Numbered from the stretch's first letter, positions 1-8,997 are shown. The stretch: DNA of 64,000 bases from an uncultured Propionibacteriaceae bacterium (GCA_936924635.1 CAKZHP010000046.1:6382-70381), one strand, 5' to 3'. Translations and numbers: made by a program. The notes: generated by a model from the sequence alone, not told the origin.

Positions 1-1146
1 GAGATCGAGGGCGACGTCGAGCGCTGCTCCACGACCTTCAAGGGCCTCCCGGGCGACGTCTCCCCGGGCGACATGATCCTCATCGACGACGGCCGCATCG
101 AGCTCAGGGCGCGGGAGGTGACCGACACCGACGTCGTGTGCGAGGTGATCGTCGGCGGCCCGGTGAGCAACAACAAGGGCATCAACCTGCCCGGCGTCGC
201 GGTCAGCGTGCCCGCCATGAGCGAGAAGGACGTCGAGGACCTGCGCTGGGCCCTGCGCCAGGGCATCGACATGGTCGCCCTCTCCTTCGTGCGCTCCGGG
301 GCCGACATCGTCGACGTGCACCGGGTGATGGACGAGGAGGGCCGCCGGGTCCCGGTCATCGCCAAGATCGAGAAGCCGCAGGCCGTCGAGAACCTGGACG
401 ACATCATCGACGCCTTCGACGCGTTCATGGTGGCGCGCGGAGACCTTGGTGTGGAGCTCCCGCTGGAGGAGGTCCCGCTCGTCCAGAAGCGGATCGTCCA
501 GGCCGCCCGCCGCTGGGCCAAGCCGGTCATCGTGGCGACCCAGATGCTGGAGTCCATGATCTCCGCGCCCCGCCCGACGCGCGCCGAGGCCTCTGACGTC
601 GCCAACGGCGTCCTCGACGGCGCTGACGCCGTGATGCTCTCGGGCGAGACCAGCGTGGGCGCCTACCCCGTCGAGGCGGTGTCGGTGATGGCCAGGATCA
701 TCAACAACGTCGAGGAGCACGGCTTCGCCGGCATCAACCAGATCGAGTGGGACCCGCACACCACCGGCGGCGTGATCGCGAAGGTCGCGGCCGAGGTGGC
801 GCAGCGGCTCGGCGCCCGCTACCTGGTGGCGTTCTCGAAGTCCGGTGACACCGCACGGCGCCTGTCGCGCCTGCGTCACGAGATCCCGATCCTGTGCTTC
901 ACGCCGTCGGACGCCACGCGCCAGGAGCTCGGCCTGGCCTGGGGCATCCGCACCTACACGACCGACGAGTACACCGAGATCCAGGACCTCCTGGAGGCGG
1001 TCGACGTGATGATCGGCCAGGAGGAGCTGTGCGAGCCCGGCGACCAGCTGGTCGTCGTGTACGGGTCGCCGATGGGCATCCCCGGCAAGACCAACACCGT
1101 GCACGTGCACCGCTACCAGGCGGGCCGGGCCTGGGACCACGCCTAA
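1..1146 (+). CDS. pyk: Pyruvate kinase, 5' truncated by the window edge
   Basis: This is the C-terminal 381 residues of pyruvate kinase, which converts phosphoenolpyruvate and ADP to pyruvate and ATP in the last step of glycolysis. The reading frame is open from base 1, so the N-terminus lies outside the window. Visible family signatures include the barrel segment AKIEKPQAVENLDDI with its catalytic lysine, the metal-binding MVARGDLGVELP, and ATQMLESMI followed by PTRAEASDVANGVLDGADAVML. The C-terminal allosteric domain ends in a typical GKTNTVHVHR. There is no obvious downstream partner, because the next two genes are degraded. Identification is secure. Confidence 0.97.
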   Translation, partial: EIEGDVERCSTTFKGLPGDVSPGDMILIDDGRIELRAREVTDTDVVCEVIVGGPVSNNKGINLPGVAVSVPAMSEKDVEDLRWALRQGIDMVALSFVRSGADIVDVHRVMDEEGRRVPVIAKIEKPQAVENLDDIIDAFDAFMVARGDLGVELPLEEVPLVQKRIVQAARRWAKPVIVATQMLESMISAPRPTRAEASDVANGVLDGADAVMLSGETSVGAYPVEAVSVMARIINNVEEHGFAGINQIEWDPHTTGGVIAKVAAEVAQRLGARYLVAFSKSGDTARRLSRLRHEIPILCFTPSDATRQELGLAWGIRTYTTDEYTEIQDLLEAVDVMIGQEELCEPGDQLVVVYGSPMGIPGKTNTVHVHRYQAGRAWDHA

Positions 1147-1440
1147 TCCGTACGCGCCCGAGGGCTGCGGCCGCCAGCAGGAGCGTGGCGACCGCGGCCA
1201 CCGAGCGGACGGCGTTCGCTCGCTGCCACGGCCGTGAGAAGGCACGCCAGGCCGCCTCAACGGCGCTGGGCTCCCGTTCCACTGGGCCAGCGTCTCGTTG
1301 AGCGGGACGTTGAAAGTCACGGTCACACCGAGCACGCCGGCCAGGTAGACACCGCTAGCGACTCCGGCCAGCAGCGCCGTCCGCGCCTGCCCCTCCGCCT
1401 GGGCGACTGCTGCGCCGCCCAGCAGCAGCTGTGGTCATGA
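1147..1440 (-). pseudogene. Decayed DUF1772 (anthrone oxygenase-like) membrane protein remnant
   Basis: Reading the minus strand gives the C-terminal half of a DUF1772-type small membrane protein in two frames. One frame (about 1430 to 1280) contains a hydrophobic segment ending in VTVTFNVPLNETLAQW, the family's hallmark. The continuation AAWRAFSRPWQRANAVRSVA, followed by a last membrane helix, is in another frame (about 1282 to 1150). No N-terminal half or start is visible and the end runs into pyk, so I call it a frameshifted remnant. DUF1772 genes often lie beside AraC or TetR regulators. The neighbouring AraC-type gene is also broken, which suggests the pair decayed together. Confidence 0.6.
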
Positions 1441-1533
1441 AGGTCTCCTGGTTCGACCCACGCGGCTGGCCCGCTGAAAGAGCGGGACCGGTGGGGGCTA
1501 CGTCCAGAACGGGGACGTCGCGTCGGACGCACC

Positions 1534-2481
1534 ATGACTGAGAGGCCCAGATCCATGCCAGATCATCCAGCCGGGAGGGAGGGTGACCCCCTCGCGCGCA
1601 TGACGGCGGAGCTGCGTTCCGCTGGGGTCTTCCACTGCGACACCCGCCTGGGCCACGGCATCAGCCTGGCGTTGCCTGCGATGCCGGGCACGGTGATGTT
1701 CCACCTGGTGCTCGAAGGCTCGTGCACAGTCGTGGCCGACGACCACGAGGTCCCGCTGGGCCCAGGTGGTGTGGCTCTCCTGGCTTGGGGGACCGGACCC
1801 TCCTGAGCACCGGCTCGGGGGCTGAGGTACTCCTGCAGGACGCCCCTCGCCGCCTGATGGGCGGATTCGTCGAGCGGCTCGTCCTGGGTGACCCAGCCGA
1901 CGCCGTACATGCCGTCTGCGGCGCATTGACCCTGGAGCACCCTGCGGCGCCCGCACTGCCCTCCGCGCTGCCGGCCGTGTGGCCGTGTCGCCCAAGGAGC
2001 CCCTGGAGCGCGAGCGGGTGCGGGTGCTCGCCGACCTGGTGCTGGACGAGGCCGCCGGCGCCGCGCCGGGCTGGACGGAGGTCTGCTCCCGGCTCGTCGA
2101 GGCGGTCGCCATGCGGGCCGTCCGTCAGGCCGCCTCAGCGGTGTCGGCCGAGGCGGGATGGTGGTCGGCGGTCCGTGAGGAGCGGGTGGCCCGCGCCATG
2201 GCGGCCGTGCAGGGCGACGTGGGTGCCGGCTGGAGCCTTCCCGCCCTCGCCCGGGAGGCGTCCATGTCACGGTCGCGCAGCTGTTCGTCGAGGTCACCGG
2301 CGAGGCACCGATGGCGTGGGTCACCCGCTACCGAGTGGGTCACGCCCGAGCCCTGCTGCGCGACGGTGTCCCGCCCGCAGTCGTGGCCCATCCGGTGGGG
2401 TACGCGACCGAGGCAGCCTTCCGCAGGGCGTTCCGCCGCGTCACCGGCGTCACTCCAGGGGCTGTCCGGAAGGCCAGATGA
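1534..2481 (+). pseudogene. Frameshifted AraC-family transcriptional regulator
   Basis: Pieces of one AraC-family regulator of the cupin-sensor type occur in order but in three frames. They are an N-terminal cupin segment (1534-1806, ending at a TGA), a middle piece from about 1806 to 1975 in a second frame, the segment around 1979-2270 in a third frame, and the final helix-turn-helix back in the first frame (about 2275-2481). The DNA-binding part is recognisable: SLPALAREASMSRS, then VAQLFVEVTGEAPMAWVTRYR, a second helix with VGYATEAAFRRAFRR and the usual GVTPGAVRK end. At least three frameshifts separate the pieces, so it should not encode a working protein. Confidence 0.75.
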
Positions 2482-2527
2482 CCCGGCCGCCCCGGCGTCG
2501 CAGGGCGACACGGTTGGCCCGCGCGCA

Positions 2528-2613
2528 TGGTGCCCGGAAGGGGAGTCGAACCCCTATGCCCTTGCGGGCAGACGGGTTTGAGCCGTCCGCGTATGCCATT
2601 CCGCCACCCGGGC
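2528..2613 (-). tRNA. tRNA-Leu (anticodon CAA)
   Basis: On the minus strand the 86-nt segment folds as a class II tRNA with a long variable arm. The acceptor arms GCCCGGG and TCCGGGC pair over 7 positions, with one G-U. The anticodon stem GACGG/CCGTC encloses loop CTCAAAC, giving anticodon CAA that reads UUG leucine codons. The T arm contains GTTCGACTC. The discriminator A and an encoded CCA are at 2531-2528. It stands alone between the AraC remnant and the divergent pdtaR gene. Confidence 0.95.
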
Positions 2614-2707
2614 GAGTGACCGCTGCGATTGTGCCACAGCCCTCGGCGGAGCCCCGTCGGCAGGGGGGCCCTCCACCGGGCGCACCAGGTTGCCCGGAGG
2701 TGAGAGG

Positions 2708-3370
2708 ATGTCCGTCGTGACAGACGCATCGACCGATCGACCCACTGCCAGCACGACCCGCCGCCGCATCCTCGTCGCCGAGGACGAGGCGCTCATCCGT
2801 CTCGACCTCGTGGAGCTGCTCACCGACGAGGGCTTCGAGGTCGTGGGTCAGGCAGGTGACGGCGAGGAGGCCATCGAGCTCGCCCGCGAGCTGAAGCCCG
2901 ACGTGGTCGTCATGGACGTGAAGATGCCGAAGCTGGACGGGATCACCGCGGCGGAGACCATCGCCGAGGAGCGCATCGCCCCGGTGGTGATCCTGACCGC
3001 GTTCTCCCAGCGGGAGCTGGTGGAGCGCGCCTCGGCGGCCGGCGCGATGGCGTACGTCGTGAAGCCCTTCGACGCCTCCGACGTGGTGCCCGCCATCGAG
3101 ATCGCCGCCGCCCGCTTCGCGCAGATCATTGCCGTGGAGGACGAGGTCGAGGACCTCCAGGAGCGGCTGGCGTCGCGCAAGGCCGTCGACCAGGCCAAGG
3201 GCATCCTGCAGGAGGGCGGCCTCAGCGAGGCCGAGGCGTTCCGGTGGATCCAGAAGACCGCGATGGACCTGCGCAAGTCGATGCGCGAGGTCGCCGAGGG
3301 CGTCATCGACCACGCGAGCAAGGGCCAGTCCGGGGCCAAGAAGACGCGCAAGGCCAGCAAGGAGTCCTGA
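2708..3370 (+). CDS. pdtaR: Response regulator with ANTAR RNA-binding output domain (PdtaR-like)
   Basis: A 220-residue cytoplasmic response regulator. The receiver domain (about residues 20-140) shows the acidic pair in AEDEALIRLD, the phosphoacceptor aspartate in VVVMDVKMPK (about D70) and the conserved lysine in YVVKPF (about K119). The C-terminal ANTAR domain (about 150-205, VDQAKGILQEGGLSEAEAF) binds paired RNA hairpins and controls elongation or translation in this family. In mycobacteria the homologue PdtaR pairs with the unlinked kinase PdtaS. The ATG at 2708 is preferred over the upstream TTG at 2690 because GGAGGTGAG sits just before it. Its place between pyk and polA matches mycobacterial order. 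Confidence 0.9.
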   Translation: MSVVTDASTDRPTASTTRRRILVAEDEALIRLDLVELLTDEGFEVVGQAGDGEEAIELARELKPDVVVMDVKMPKLDGITAAETIAEERIAPVVILTAFSQRELVERASAAGAMAYVVKPFDASDVVPAIEIAAARFAQIIAVEDEVEDLQERLASRKAVDQAKGILQEGGLSEAEAFRWIQKTAMDLRKSMREVAEGVIDHASKGQSGAKKTRKASKES

Positions 3371-3392
3371 CCCGGCCGCCGGCCGTACGGGG

Positions 3393-3806
3393 TCAGGCCG
3401 GCGCGTTCCGCAGCTGGCAGGTGATCCGCGCGGTGCAGACGCGCTGGCCGGCCTCGTCGGTGATGACGACCTCGTACGTCACGGTGCGGCCGCCCAGGTA
3501 GAGCGGGCGCGCGGTGCCGGTCACCCACCCGTCCCGTACGCCGCGGTGGTGCGTGGCGTTGATGTCCACGCCGACGGGCACCAGGCCACGCTCCCGCCCG
3601 TACGCGAACGCGGCGAACGACCCCAGCCCCTCGGCCAGCGCGCACGAGGCGCCGCCGTGGAGGATGCCGACCACCTGCGTGTTGCCGGCCACGGGCATCC
3701 GCCCCACGGTCTCCTCCGCGCTGATCCGCTCCATCACCACGCCGAGCTTCTCCTCCAGCGCGCTGCTGAACCCGCGGGTCCACTCCGGCAGGGTGTCGTC
3801 TGTCAT
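3393..3806 (-). CDS. PaaI-type hotdog-fold thioesterase
   Basis: A 137-residue single hotdog domain of the PaaI/1,4-dihydroxy-2-naphthoyl-CoA thioesterase type. The central signature VVGILHGGASCALAEGLGSFAA contains the HGG-A and E positions that define this acyl-CoA hydrolase family, followed by VGVDINATHHRGVRDG and the C-terminal beta strands. The substrate cannot be assigned from sequence. It lies convergently with pdtaR (22 bp apart) and divergently from polA. The ATG at 3806 gives an N-terminus of normal length. The six extra residues available upstream lack support. Confidence 0.85.
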   Translation of the reverse strand: MTDDTLPEWTRGFSSALEEKLGVVMERISAEETVGRMPVAGNTQVVGILHGGASCALAEGLGSFAAFAYGRERGLVPVGVDINATHHRGVRDGWVTGTARPLYLGGRTVTYEVVITDEAGQRVCTARITCQLRNAPA

Positions 3807-3836
3807 GGCGGCACCCTTGCACACCCCTCGACGCCG

Positions 3837-3859
3837 TTGTCAGAGGTCGGCACTAGAGT
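3837..3859 (+). promoter_or_regulatory. RecA-NDp/PafBC-type DNA-damage promoter of polA
   Basis: TTGTCAGAG (3837-3845), 8 bases, then TAGAGT (3854-3859) match the mycobacterial RecA-independent damage promoter consensus TTGTCRGTG-N8-TANNNT except at one base of the upstream element. The polA ATG begins 7 bases after the -10 box, so the transcript is probably leaderless. Similar boxes precede uvrA, uvrB and uvrC in this window. Control by a PafBC homologue is inferred, since no pafBC gene lies in the window. Confidence 0.7.
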
Positions 3860-3866
3860 CAGCCGC

Positions 3867-6575
3867 ATGACCGAACCCGTGACGCCCCGGCTGCTGCTCA
3901 TCGACGGTCACTCGGTGGCGTACCGGGCGTTCTTTGCCCTGCCGGTCGAGAACTTCTCGACCACGACGGGCCAGCACACCAACGCGGTGTACGGGTTCAC
4001 CTCCATGCTCATCAACGTGCTGCGCGACGAGCAGCCGACCCATGTGGCGGTGGCGTTCGACGTGAGCCGCACGACCTTCCGCAGCGAGATCTACGCCGAC
4101 TACAAGGGCAACCGCTCCGCCTCGCCGCCAGAGTTCAGCGGCCAGGTCGCCTTGGTCAAGGAGGTCCTGGACGCGCTCCAGATCGTGCACGTGGAGCTGG
4201 AGGGGTACGAGGCCGACGACATCATCGCCACGCTGGCGACCCAGGCCCCGGCGCAGGGTGTCGACGTGCTGATCTGCACCGGGGACCGCGACGCGATGCA
4301 GCTGGTCACCGACCACGTCACCGTGCTGTACCCCCGCAAGGGCGTCTCCGACCTGGCGCGGATGACGCCGGAGACGGTGCTGGAGCGCTACCTCGTAGAG
4401 CCGTCGCGCTACCCCGAGCTCGCCGCGCTGGTCGGCGAGACCAGCGACAACCTCCCCGGCGTGCCCGGGGTGGGCCCGAAGACCGCGGCGAAGTGGCTGC
4501 AGCAGTACGAGGGTCTGGAGAACCTGGTGCGCCAGGCCGACTCGGTGCCGGGCAAGGCGGGGGAGTCGTTCCGCGCCAACCTCGAGAACGTCGTCACCAA
4601 CCGCCGGGTGAACGCGCTGCGGCGCGACCTGGAGCTGCCTGTCACCATCACCGACCTGGTGCGCAGGCCGTGGGACCGGGAGGCGGTGCACACGATCTTC
4701 GACGGTCTGGAGTTCCGCGTGCTGCGCGACCGGCTGCTGGAGACGCTGCCTCCGGAGGTGACGCAGGCCGAGGGGGGGTTCGACCTGGTCGGCGACATGC
4801 TGCAGCCGGGGCAGGTGCGCGGCTGGCTGGAGGCGCACGGCGCCGGCACCGTGGTCGGCCTCGACCCCATCGGTCACTGGGGCTCCGGCACCGGTGACCT
4901 CAGCGCGCTGGCGCTGGCGAGCGCGGACGGCTCCGCGGCGTACCTCGACGTGTCCGGGCTCGATCCCGACGACGACGCCGCGCTGGCGGACTGGCTGGCG
5001 GACCCCGCCAGGCCCAAGGCGGTGCACGACGCGAAGGGGCCGCTGCTGGCGCTGTGGGCCCGGGGCTGGGACCTGCAGGGCCTGGTCAGCGACACCCAGG
5101 TGGCCGCCTACCTGCTGCGGCCCGACCAGCGCACGTACGACCTGGCGGACCTCGCCCTGCGCCACCTCAAGCGGGAGCTGCGCGTCGACACCGGCGAGCA
5201 GCCAGCCGAGAGCGACCAGCTCACCCTCGACTTCGAGGCCGGCGACGACGACTCCGGGGCGCCGGAGGCGGCCAACGCCGCCATGGTGCGGGCCCGCGCC
5301 GTGATCGACCTGGCGGAATCGCTGTCGGCGGAGCTGGAGCAAAGGGGCGGCGCCAGTCTGCTGCGCGACGTGGAGCTGCCGCTGCTGCGGACGCTCGCCG
5401 TGATGGAGCGCACCGGGATCGCCGTCGACACCGGGCTGCTCGACGAGCTCTGGTCGGGGTTCGACACCCGGGTGGGCACCGCCGAGGCGGCGGCGTACGA
5501 GGTGATCGGCAAGCAGATCAACCTCGGCTCGCCCAAGCAGCTGCAGGTGGTGCTCTTCGACGAGCTGGACATGCCGAAGACGCGACGCACGAAGTCGGGG
5601 TGGACGACCGACGCCGACGCCCTGGAGGGGCTGTTCGCGAAGACCGAGCACCCCTTCCTCGCTCACCTGCTGGAGCACCGCGACGCGATCCGGCTGCGGC
5701 AGACGGTGGAGGGGCTGCAGAAGTCGGTGGCCGACGACGGGCGCATCCACACCACGTACGTGCAGACCATCGCCGCCACCGGTCGCCTCAGCTCGACCGA
5801 CCCCAACCTGCAGAACATCCCGATCCGCACCGAGGAGGGCCGCCGGATCCGGGAGGCCTTCGTCGTGGGGGAGGGGTACGAGTCTCTGCTGACCGCCGAC
5901 TACAGCCAGATCGAGATGCGGATCATGGCCGATGCCTCCGGCGACGACGCGCTGATCGAGGCGTTCCGATCCGGTCACGACTTCCACACCGTGATGGCGA
6001 GCCACGTCTTCGACGTGGAGGCCGACGCGGTCTCGGTGACGCAGCGGGCGCGGATCAAGGCCATGAACTACGGCCTCGCGTACGGGTTGAGCGCCTTCGG
6101 CCTCTCGCAGCAGCTGGGCATCGAGACCAGCGAGGCGCGGGTGCTGATGGACGAATACTTCCAGGAGTTCGGCGGAGTGCGCGACTATCTGCAGGGCATC
6201 GTCGCCACAGCCCGGCGCAGCGGCTACACCGAGACGATCCTGGGCCGCCGCCGTTACCTGCCCGACCTGGGCAGCTCGAACCGGCAGCGGCGGGAGATGG
6301 CCGAGCGGATGGCGCTCAACGCCCCCATCCAGGGCTCGGCCGCCGACATCATCAAGGTGGCCATGCTCCGGCTCGAGACCGGCCTGGCGGAGGCCGGCCT
6401 GAAGAGCCGGATGCTGCTGCAGGTGCACGACGAGCTGGTGCTGGAGGTCGCGCCGGGGGAGCGCGAGCAGGTCGAGGACCTGGTGAGGCGGCAGATGGGC
6501 TCGGCCGTCGACCTCAAGGTGCCGCTCGACGTGTCGGTGGGTGTGGGGCGCTCCTGGTTCGACGCGGCGCACTGA
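3867..6575 (+). CDS. polA: DNA polymerase I
   Basis: A 902-residue family A DNA polymerase that fills repair gaps and removes RNA primers. Residues about 1-300 form the 5'-nuclease domain (LLLIDGHSVAYRAFFALP, GYEADDIIATLA, the helix-hairpin-helix GVPGVGPKTAAKWL). About 310-500 correspond to the 3'-5' exonuclease fold, but the exo I acidic motif is missing (VVGLDPIGHW where DTE is expected), so proofreading is probably lost. The polymerase domain carries motif A DYSQIEMRIMA (D678), motif B RIKAMNYGLAYG (R729) and motif C VHDELVLEV (H854-D855). The ATG at 3867 fits both homology and the leaderless promoter. It is translationally coupled to the next gene by a one-base overlap. Confidence 0.97.
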   Translation: MTEPVTPRLLLIDGHSVAYRAFFALPVENFSTTTGQHTNAVYGFTSMLINVLRDEQPTHVAVAFDVSRTTFRSEIYADYKGNRSASPPEFSGQVALVKEVLDALQIVHVELEGYEADDIIATLATQAPAQGVDVLICTGDRDAMQLVTDHVTVLYPRKGVSDLARMTPETVLERYLVEPSRYPELAALVGETSDNLPGVPGVGPKTAAKWLQQYEGLENLVRQADSVPGKAGESFRANLENVVTNRRVNALRRDLELPVTITDLVRRPWDREAVHTIFDGLEFRVLRDRLLETLPPEVTQAEGGFDLVGDMLQPGQVRGWLEAHGAGTVVGLDPIGHWGSGTGDLSALALASADGSAAYLDVSGLDPDDDAALADWLADPARPKAVHDAKGPLLALWARGWDLQGLVSDTQVAAYLLRPDQRTYDLADLALRHLKRELRVDTGEQPAESDQLTLDFEAGDDDSGAPEAANAAMVRARAVIDLAESLSAELEQRGGASLLRDVELPLLRTLAVMERTGIAVDTGLLDELWSGFDTRVGTAEAAAYEVIGKQINLGSPKQLQVVLFDELDMPKTRRTKSGWTTDADALEGLFAKTEHPFLAHLLEHRDAIRLRQTVEGLQKSVADDGRIHTTYVQTIAATGRLSSTDPNLQNIPIRTEEGRRIREAFVVGEGYESLLTADYSQIEMRIMADASGDDALIEAFRSGHDFHTVMASHVFDVEADAVSVTQRARIKAMNYGLAYGLSAFGLSQQLGIETSEARVLMDEYFQEFGGVRDYLQGIVATARRSGYTETILGRRRYLPDLGSSNRQRREMAERMALNAPIQGSAADIIKVAMLRLETGLAEAGLKSRMLLQVHDELVLEVAPGEREQVEDLVRRQMGSAVDLKVPLDVSVGVGRSWFDAAH

Positions 6576-7366
6576 TGGGCCAGGAACCCCTGCCGATCCG
6601 TACGGTCGCCCAGCTCCTGGCCGTCGACGGCCCGGCCCGCGACGAGGTCCGCAGCTGGGTCGAGCAGTGCCCGGTGCCGGTCCAGGTGCTGCCGCGCGAC
6701 CCACGTCGCGCCGAGGAGACCCTGCACCGGTTGCAGGTCACGGTGCGCTCCACGCTGGGCTCGATGGCGTACGACTGCGGAGGGCTGCTCGTCGACCACG
6801 GCTGGCTGCGCCTGCTGGGCGGTGGGTACGGCGACCTGCCGACCCTGGCCGAGGCCAACGGGATGGGTGCCCCGTCCCACGGTCGCGGAGCCCCGGCGTC
6901 CGTACTGCTGGGCTGGGACCTAGTCGGCGGCTGCTTCGCGATCGACGGGGGAGCGTACGGGGCGCCGTTCGGTCACGTCTGCTACTTCGCTCCGGACCTG
7001 CTGGAGTGGGAAGACCTGGGCATGGGCCACTCCGCCTTTGTGGAGTGGGTGCTCTCGGGGGAGGTGCGCCACTTCTCCCTCGACCTGCGCTGGCCCGGCT
7101 GGGAGGAGGCCGCGCAGCGGACCGGCCTCGGTGAGGTGGTGTCGGTCACGCCGGCGCCGTGGGAGACGACCGGCAGGCGCGCCCAGGTGACCCGGCAGGC
7201 CGTGCCGGTGGGGCAGCAGCTCGCGCTCCAGGCCGAGGTGCTGCTGGCGGAGGACCCGACTCAGAAACCACCCGCGCTCGGGGCGTGGACAGGCCCGGGA
7301 GGGGTTGCGCGGGCCGCTGCTGAGGCATCGCCGGCACCGTTGGACGCGCACGGCGCCGAAAGGTAG
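6575..7366 (+). CDS. DUF2625 family protein
   Basis: A 263-residue soluble protein of the DUF2625 family. Family-typical stretches are LHRLQVTVRSTLGSMAYDCG, GGLLVDHGWLRLLGGG, LGWDLVGGCFAIDGGAYG and PDLLEWEDLGMGHSAFVEW. The function of the family is unknown. No catalytic motif, signal peptide or membrane helix is visible. The last 60 residues are alanine/proline rich and look disordered. The ATG overlaps the polA stop (TGATG), so it is probably co-transcribed and translationally coupled with polA. The GAAAGG near its end lies beside the rpsA promoter, which overlaps its 3' end. Confidence 0.8.
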   Translation: MGQEPLPIRTVAQLLAVDGPARDEVRSWVEQCPVPVQVLPRDPRRAEETLHRLQVTVRSTLGSMAYDCGGLLVDHGWLRLLGGGYGDLPTLAEANGMGAPSHGRGAPASVLLGWDLVGGCFAIDGGAYGAPFGHVCYFAPDLLEWEDLGMGHSAFVEWVLSGEVRHFSLDLRWPGWEEAAQRTGLGEVVSVTPAPWETTGRRAQVTRQAVPVGQQLALQAEVLLAEDPTQKPPALGAWTGPGGVARAAAEASPAPLDAHGAER

Positions 7367-7369
7367 GCT
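7340..7369 (+). promoter_or_regulatory. Housekeeping-type promoter of rpsA
   Basis: TTGGAC (7340-7345), an 18-base spacer and TAGGCT (7364-7369) form a good sigma-70-type promoter overlapping the end of the DUF2625 gene. It would give an rpsA leader of about 118 bases. No strong Shine-Dalgarno sequence is seen, although GGAG lies about 10 bases before the ATG. Confidence 0.6.
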
Positions 7370-7494
7370 GAGCGGGCGCTGTGACCTGCGCGGCCTCGGC
7401 CAGGAGTGGGTCGTGCACGTCCGGCCGGTCCCAACCCACTGGCCCGTGACGGCGGTCGCCGCGCCTCGCACAACGTACTCGGAGCACCTACTAC

Positions 7495-8949
7495 ATGACC
7501 TCAACTTACGAGGCGCCGCAGGTCGCGATTGACGACCTCGGCTCTGACGAGGACTTCCTCGCCGCGATCGACGCGACCATCAAGTACTTCAACGACGGCG
7601 ACATCGTCACCGGCACCGTCGTCAAGGTCGACCGGGACGAGGTCCTCCTCGACATCGGTTACAAGACCGAGGGCGTCATCCCCTCCAAGGAGCTGTCCAT
7701 CAAGGCCGACGTCGACCCCTTCGAGGTCGTGTCCGTCGGTGACGAGATCGAGGCTCTCGTCCAGCAGAAGGAGGACAAGGAGGGCCGCCTGATCCTGTCC
7801 AAGAAGCGCGCTCAGTACGAGCGGGCCTGGGGCACGATCGAGAAGGTCAAGGAGTCCGACGGCGTCGTGGTCGGCCGGGTCATCGAGGTCGTCAAGGGCG
7901 GCCTCATCGTCGACATCGGCCTGCGCGGCTTCCTGCCGGCGTCGCTGGTGGAGATGCGCCGGGTGCGCGACCTGCAGCCGTACGTGGGTCAGGAGCTCGA
8001 GGCGAAGATCATCGAGCTCGACAAGAACCGCAACAACGTGGTCCTGTCCCGCCGTGCGTGGCTCGAGCAGACGCAGTCCGAGGTGCGCCAGAACTTCCTC
8101 ACCCAGCTGCAGAAGGGCCAGATCCGCAAGGGTGTCGTGTCGAGCATCGTCAACTTCGGTGCCTTCGTCGACCTCGGCGGTGTCGACGGTCTGGTGCACG
8201 TCTCCGAGCTGTCCTGGAAGCACATCGACCACCCGTCCGAGGTCGTCGAGGTCGGCCAGGAGGTCACGGTCGAGGTGCTCGAGGTCGACATGGACCGCGA
8301 GCGCGTCTCCCTGTCGCTGAAGGCGACGCAGGAGGACCCGTGGCAGACCTTCGCCCGGACCCACCAGATCGGCCAGATCGTGCCCGGAAAGGTCACCAAG
8401 CTGGTCCCCTTCGGTGCGTTCGTCCGCGTCGAGGAGGGCATCGAGGGCCTGGTCCACGTGTCCGAGCTCGCCGAGCGTCACGTCGAGATCCCCGAGCAGG
8501 TCGTCGCGGTCAACGACGACGTCATGGTCAAGATCATCGACATCGACCTGCAGCGTCGCCGCATCTCGCTCTCGCTGAAGCAGGCGAACGAGGGCATCGA
8601 CGTCGCGGCCGACGACTTCGATCCCGCGCTGTACGGAATGACCGCCTCGTACGACGACCAGGGCAACTACATCTACCCCGAGGGCTTCGATCCGGAGACC
8701 AACGAGTGGAAGCCCGGCTACGAGGAGCAGCAGCGCGCCTGGGAGCAGCAGTACGCCGAGGCGCACGCTCGCTGGGAGGCCCACAAGAAGCAGGCCGAGG
8801 AGGCGGAGAACGCCGAGACGCAGGCTGGCCAGCAGGCGGCCAGCAGCACGACGTACGCCTCGGGCGACACCTCCTCCGACGAGGGCTCGCTCGCGTCGGA
8901 CGAGGCGCTGCAGGCGCTGCGTGACAAGCTGACCGGCGGCAACAGCTGA
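7495..8949 (+). CDS. rpsA: 30S ribosomal protein S1
   Basis: A 484-residue S1 protein with four consecutive S1/OB RNA-binding domains, at about residues 30-105, 120-190, 205-277 and 292-364. Examples are GDIVTGTVVKVDRDEVLLDI, GQIRKGVVSSIVNFGAFVDL and GQIVPGKVTKLVPFGAFVRV. It helps load mRNA on the 30S subunit. The C-terminal 120 residues are acidic and low in complexity, with many E, A and Q, as in actinobacterial S1 proteins that have four rather than six domains. Many transcripts here look leaderless, so S1 may matter less for initiation at those genes (inference). A strong hairpin follows its stop. Confidence 0.97.
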   Translation: MTSTYEAPQVAIDDLGSDEDFLAAIDATIKYFNDGDIVTGTVVKVDRDEVLLDIGYKTEGVIPSKELSIKADVDPFEVVSVGDEIEALVQQKEDKEGRLILSKKRAQYERAWGTIEKVKESDGVVVGRVIEVVKGGLIVDIGLRGFLPASLVEMRRVRDLQPYVGQELEAKIIELDKNRNNVVLSRRAWLEQTQSEVRQNFLTQLQKGQIRKGVVSSIVNFGAFVDLGGVDGLVHVSELSWKHIDHPSEVVEVGQEVTVEVLEVDMDRERVSLSLKATQEDPWQTFARTHQIGQIVPGKVTKLVPFGAFVRVEEGIEGLVHVSELAERHVEIPEQVVAVNDDVMVKIIDIDLQRRRISLSLKQANEGIDVAADDFDPALYGMTASYDDQGNYIYPEGFDPETNEWKPGYEEQQRAWEQQYAEAHARWEAHKKQAEEAENAETQAGQQAASSTTYASGDTSSDEGSLASDEALQALRDKLTGGNS

Positions 8950-8963
8950 CAGCCAGCACGATG

Positions 8964-8997
8964 ACGATGGGCTCCCGCTCCGGCGGGGGCCCATCGT
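8964..8997 (+). terminator. Hairpin terminator behind rpsA, overlapping the coaE 5' end
   Basis: The two arms ACGATGGGCTCCCGC (8964-8978) and GCGGGGGCCCATCGT (8983-8997) pair over 15 positions with a single T-G wobble around a TCCG loop. There is no long T run, as is usual in high-GC actinobacteria. It begins 15 bases after the rpsA stop and lies inside the longest possible coaE reading frame. Confidence 0.75.

Noticed and set aside
1441..1533. Small hairpins (CCCGCT/AGCGGG and ACGTCC/GGACGT) as an RNA gene or terminator
   Set aside because: They are short, sit between two decayed genes and lack supporting context.
3840..6704. 954-codon open frame antisense to polA
   Set aside because: Long antisense frames are expected in very GC-rich genes. 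It shows no family resemblance and polA is certain on the other strand.
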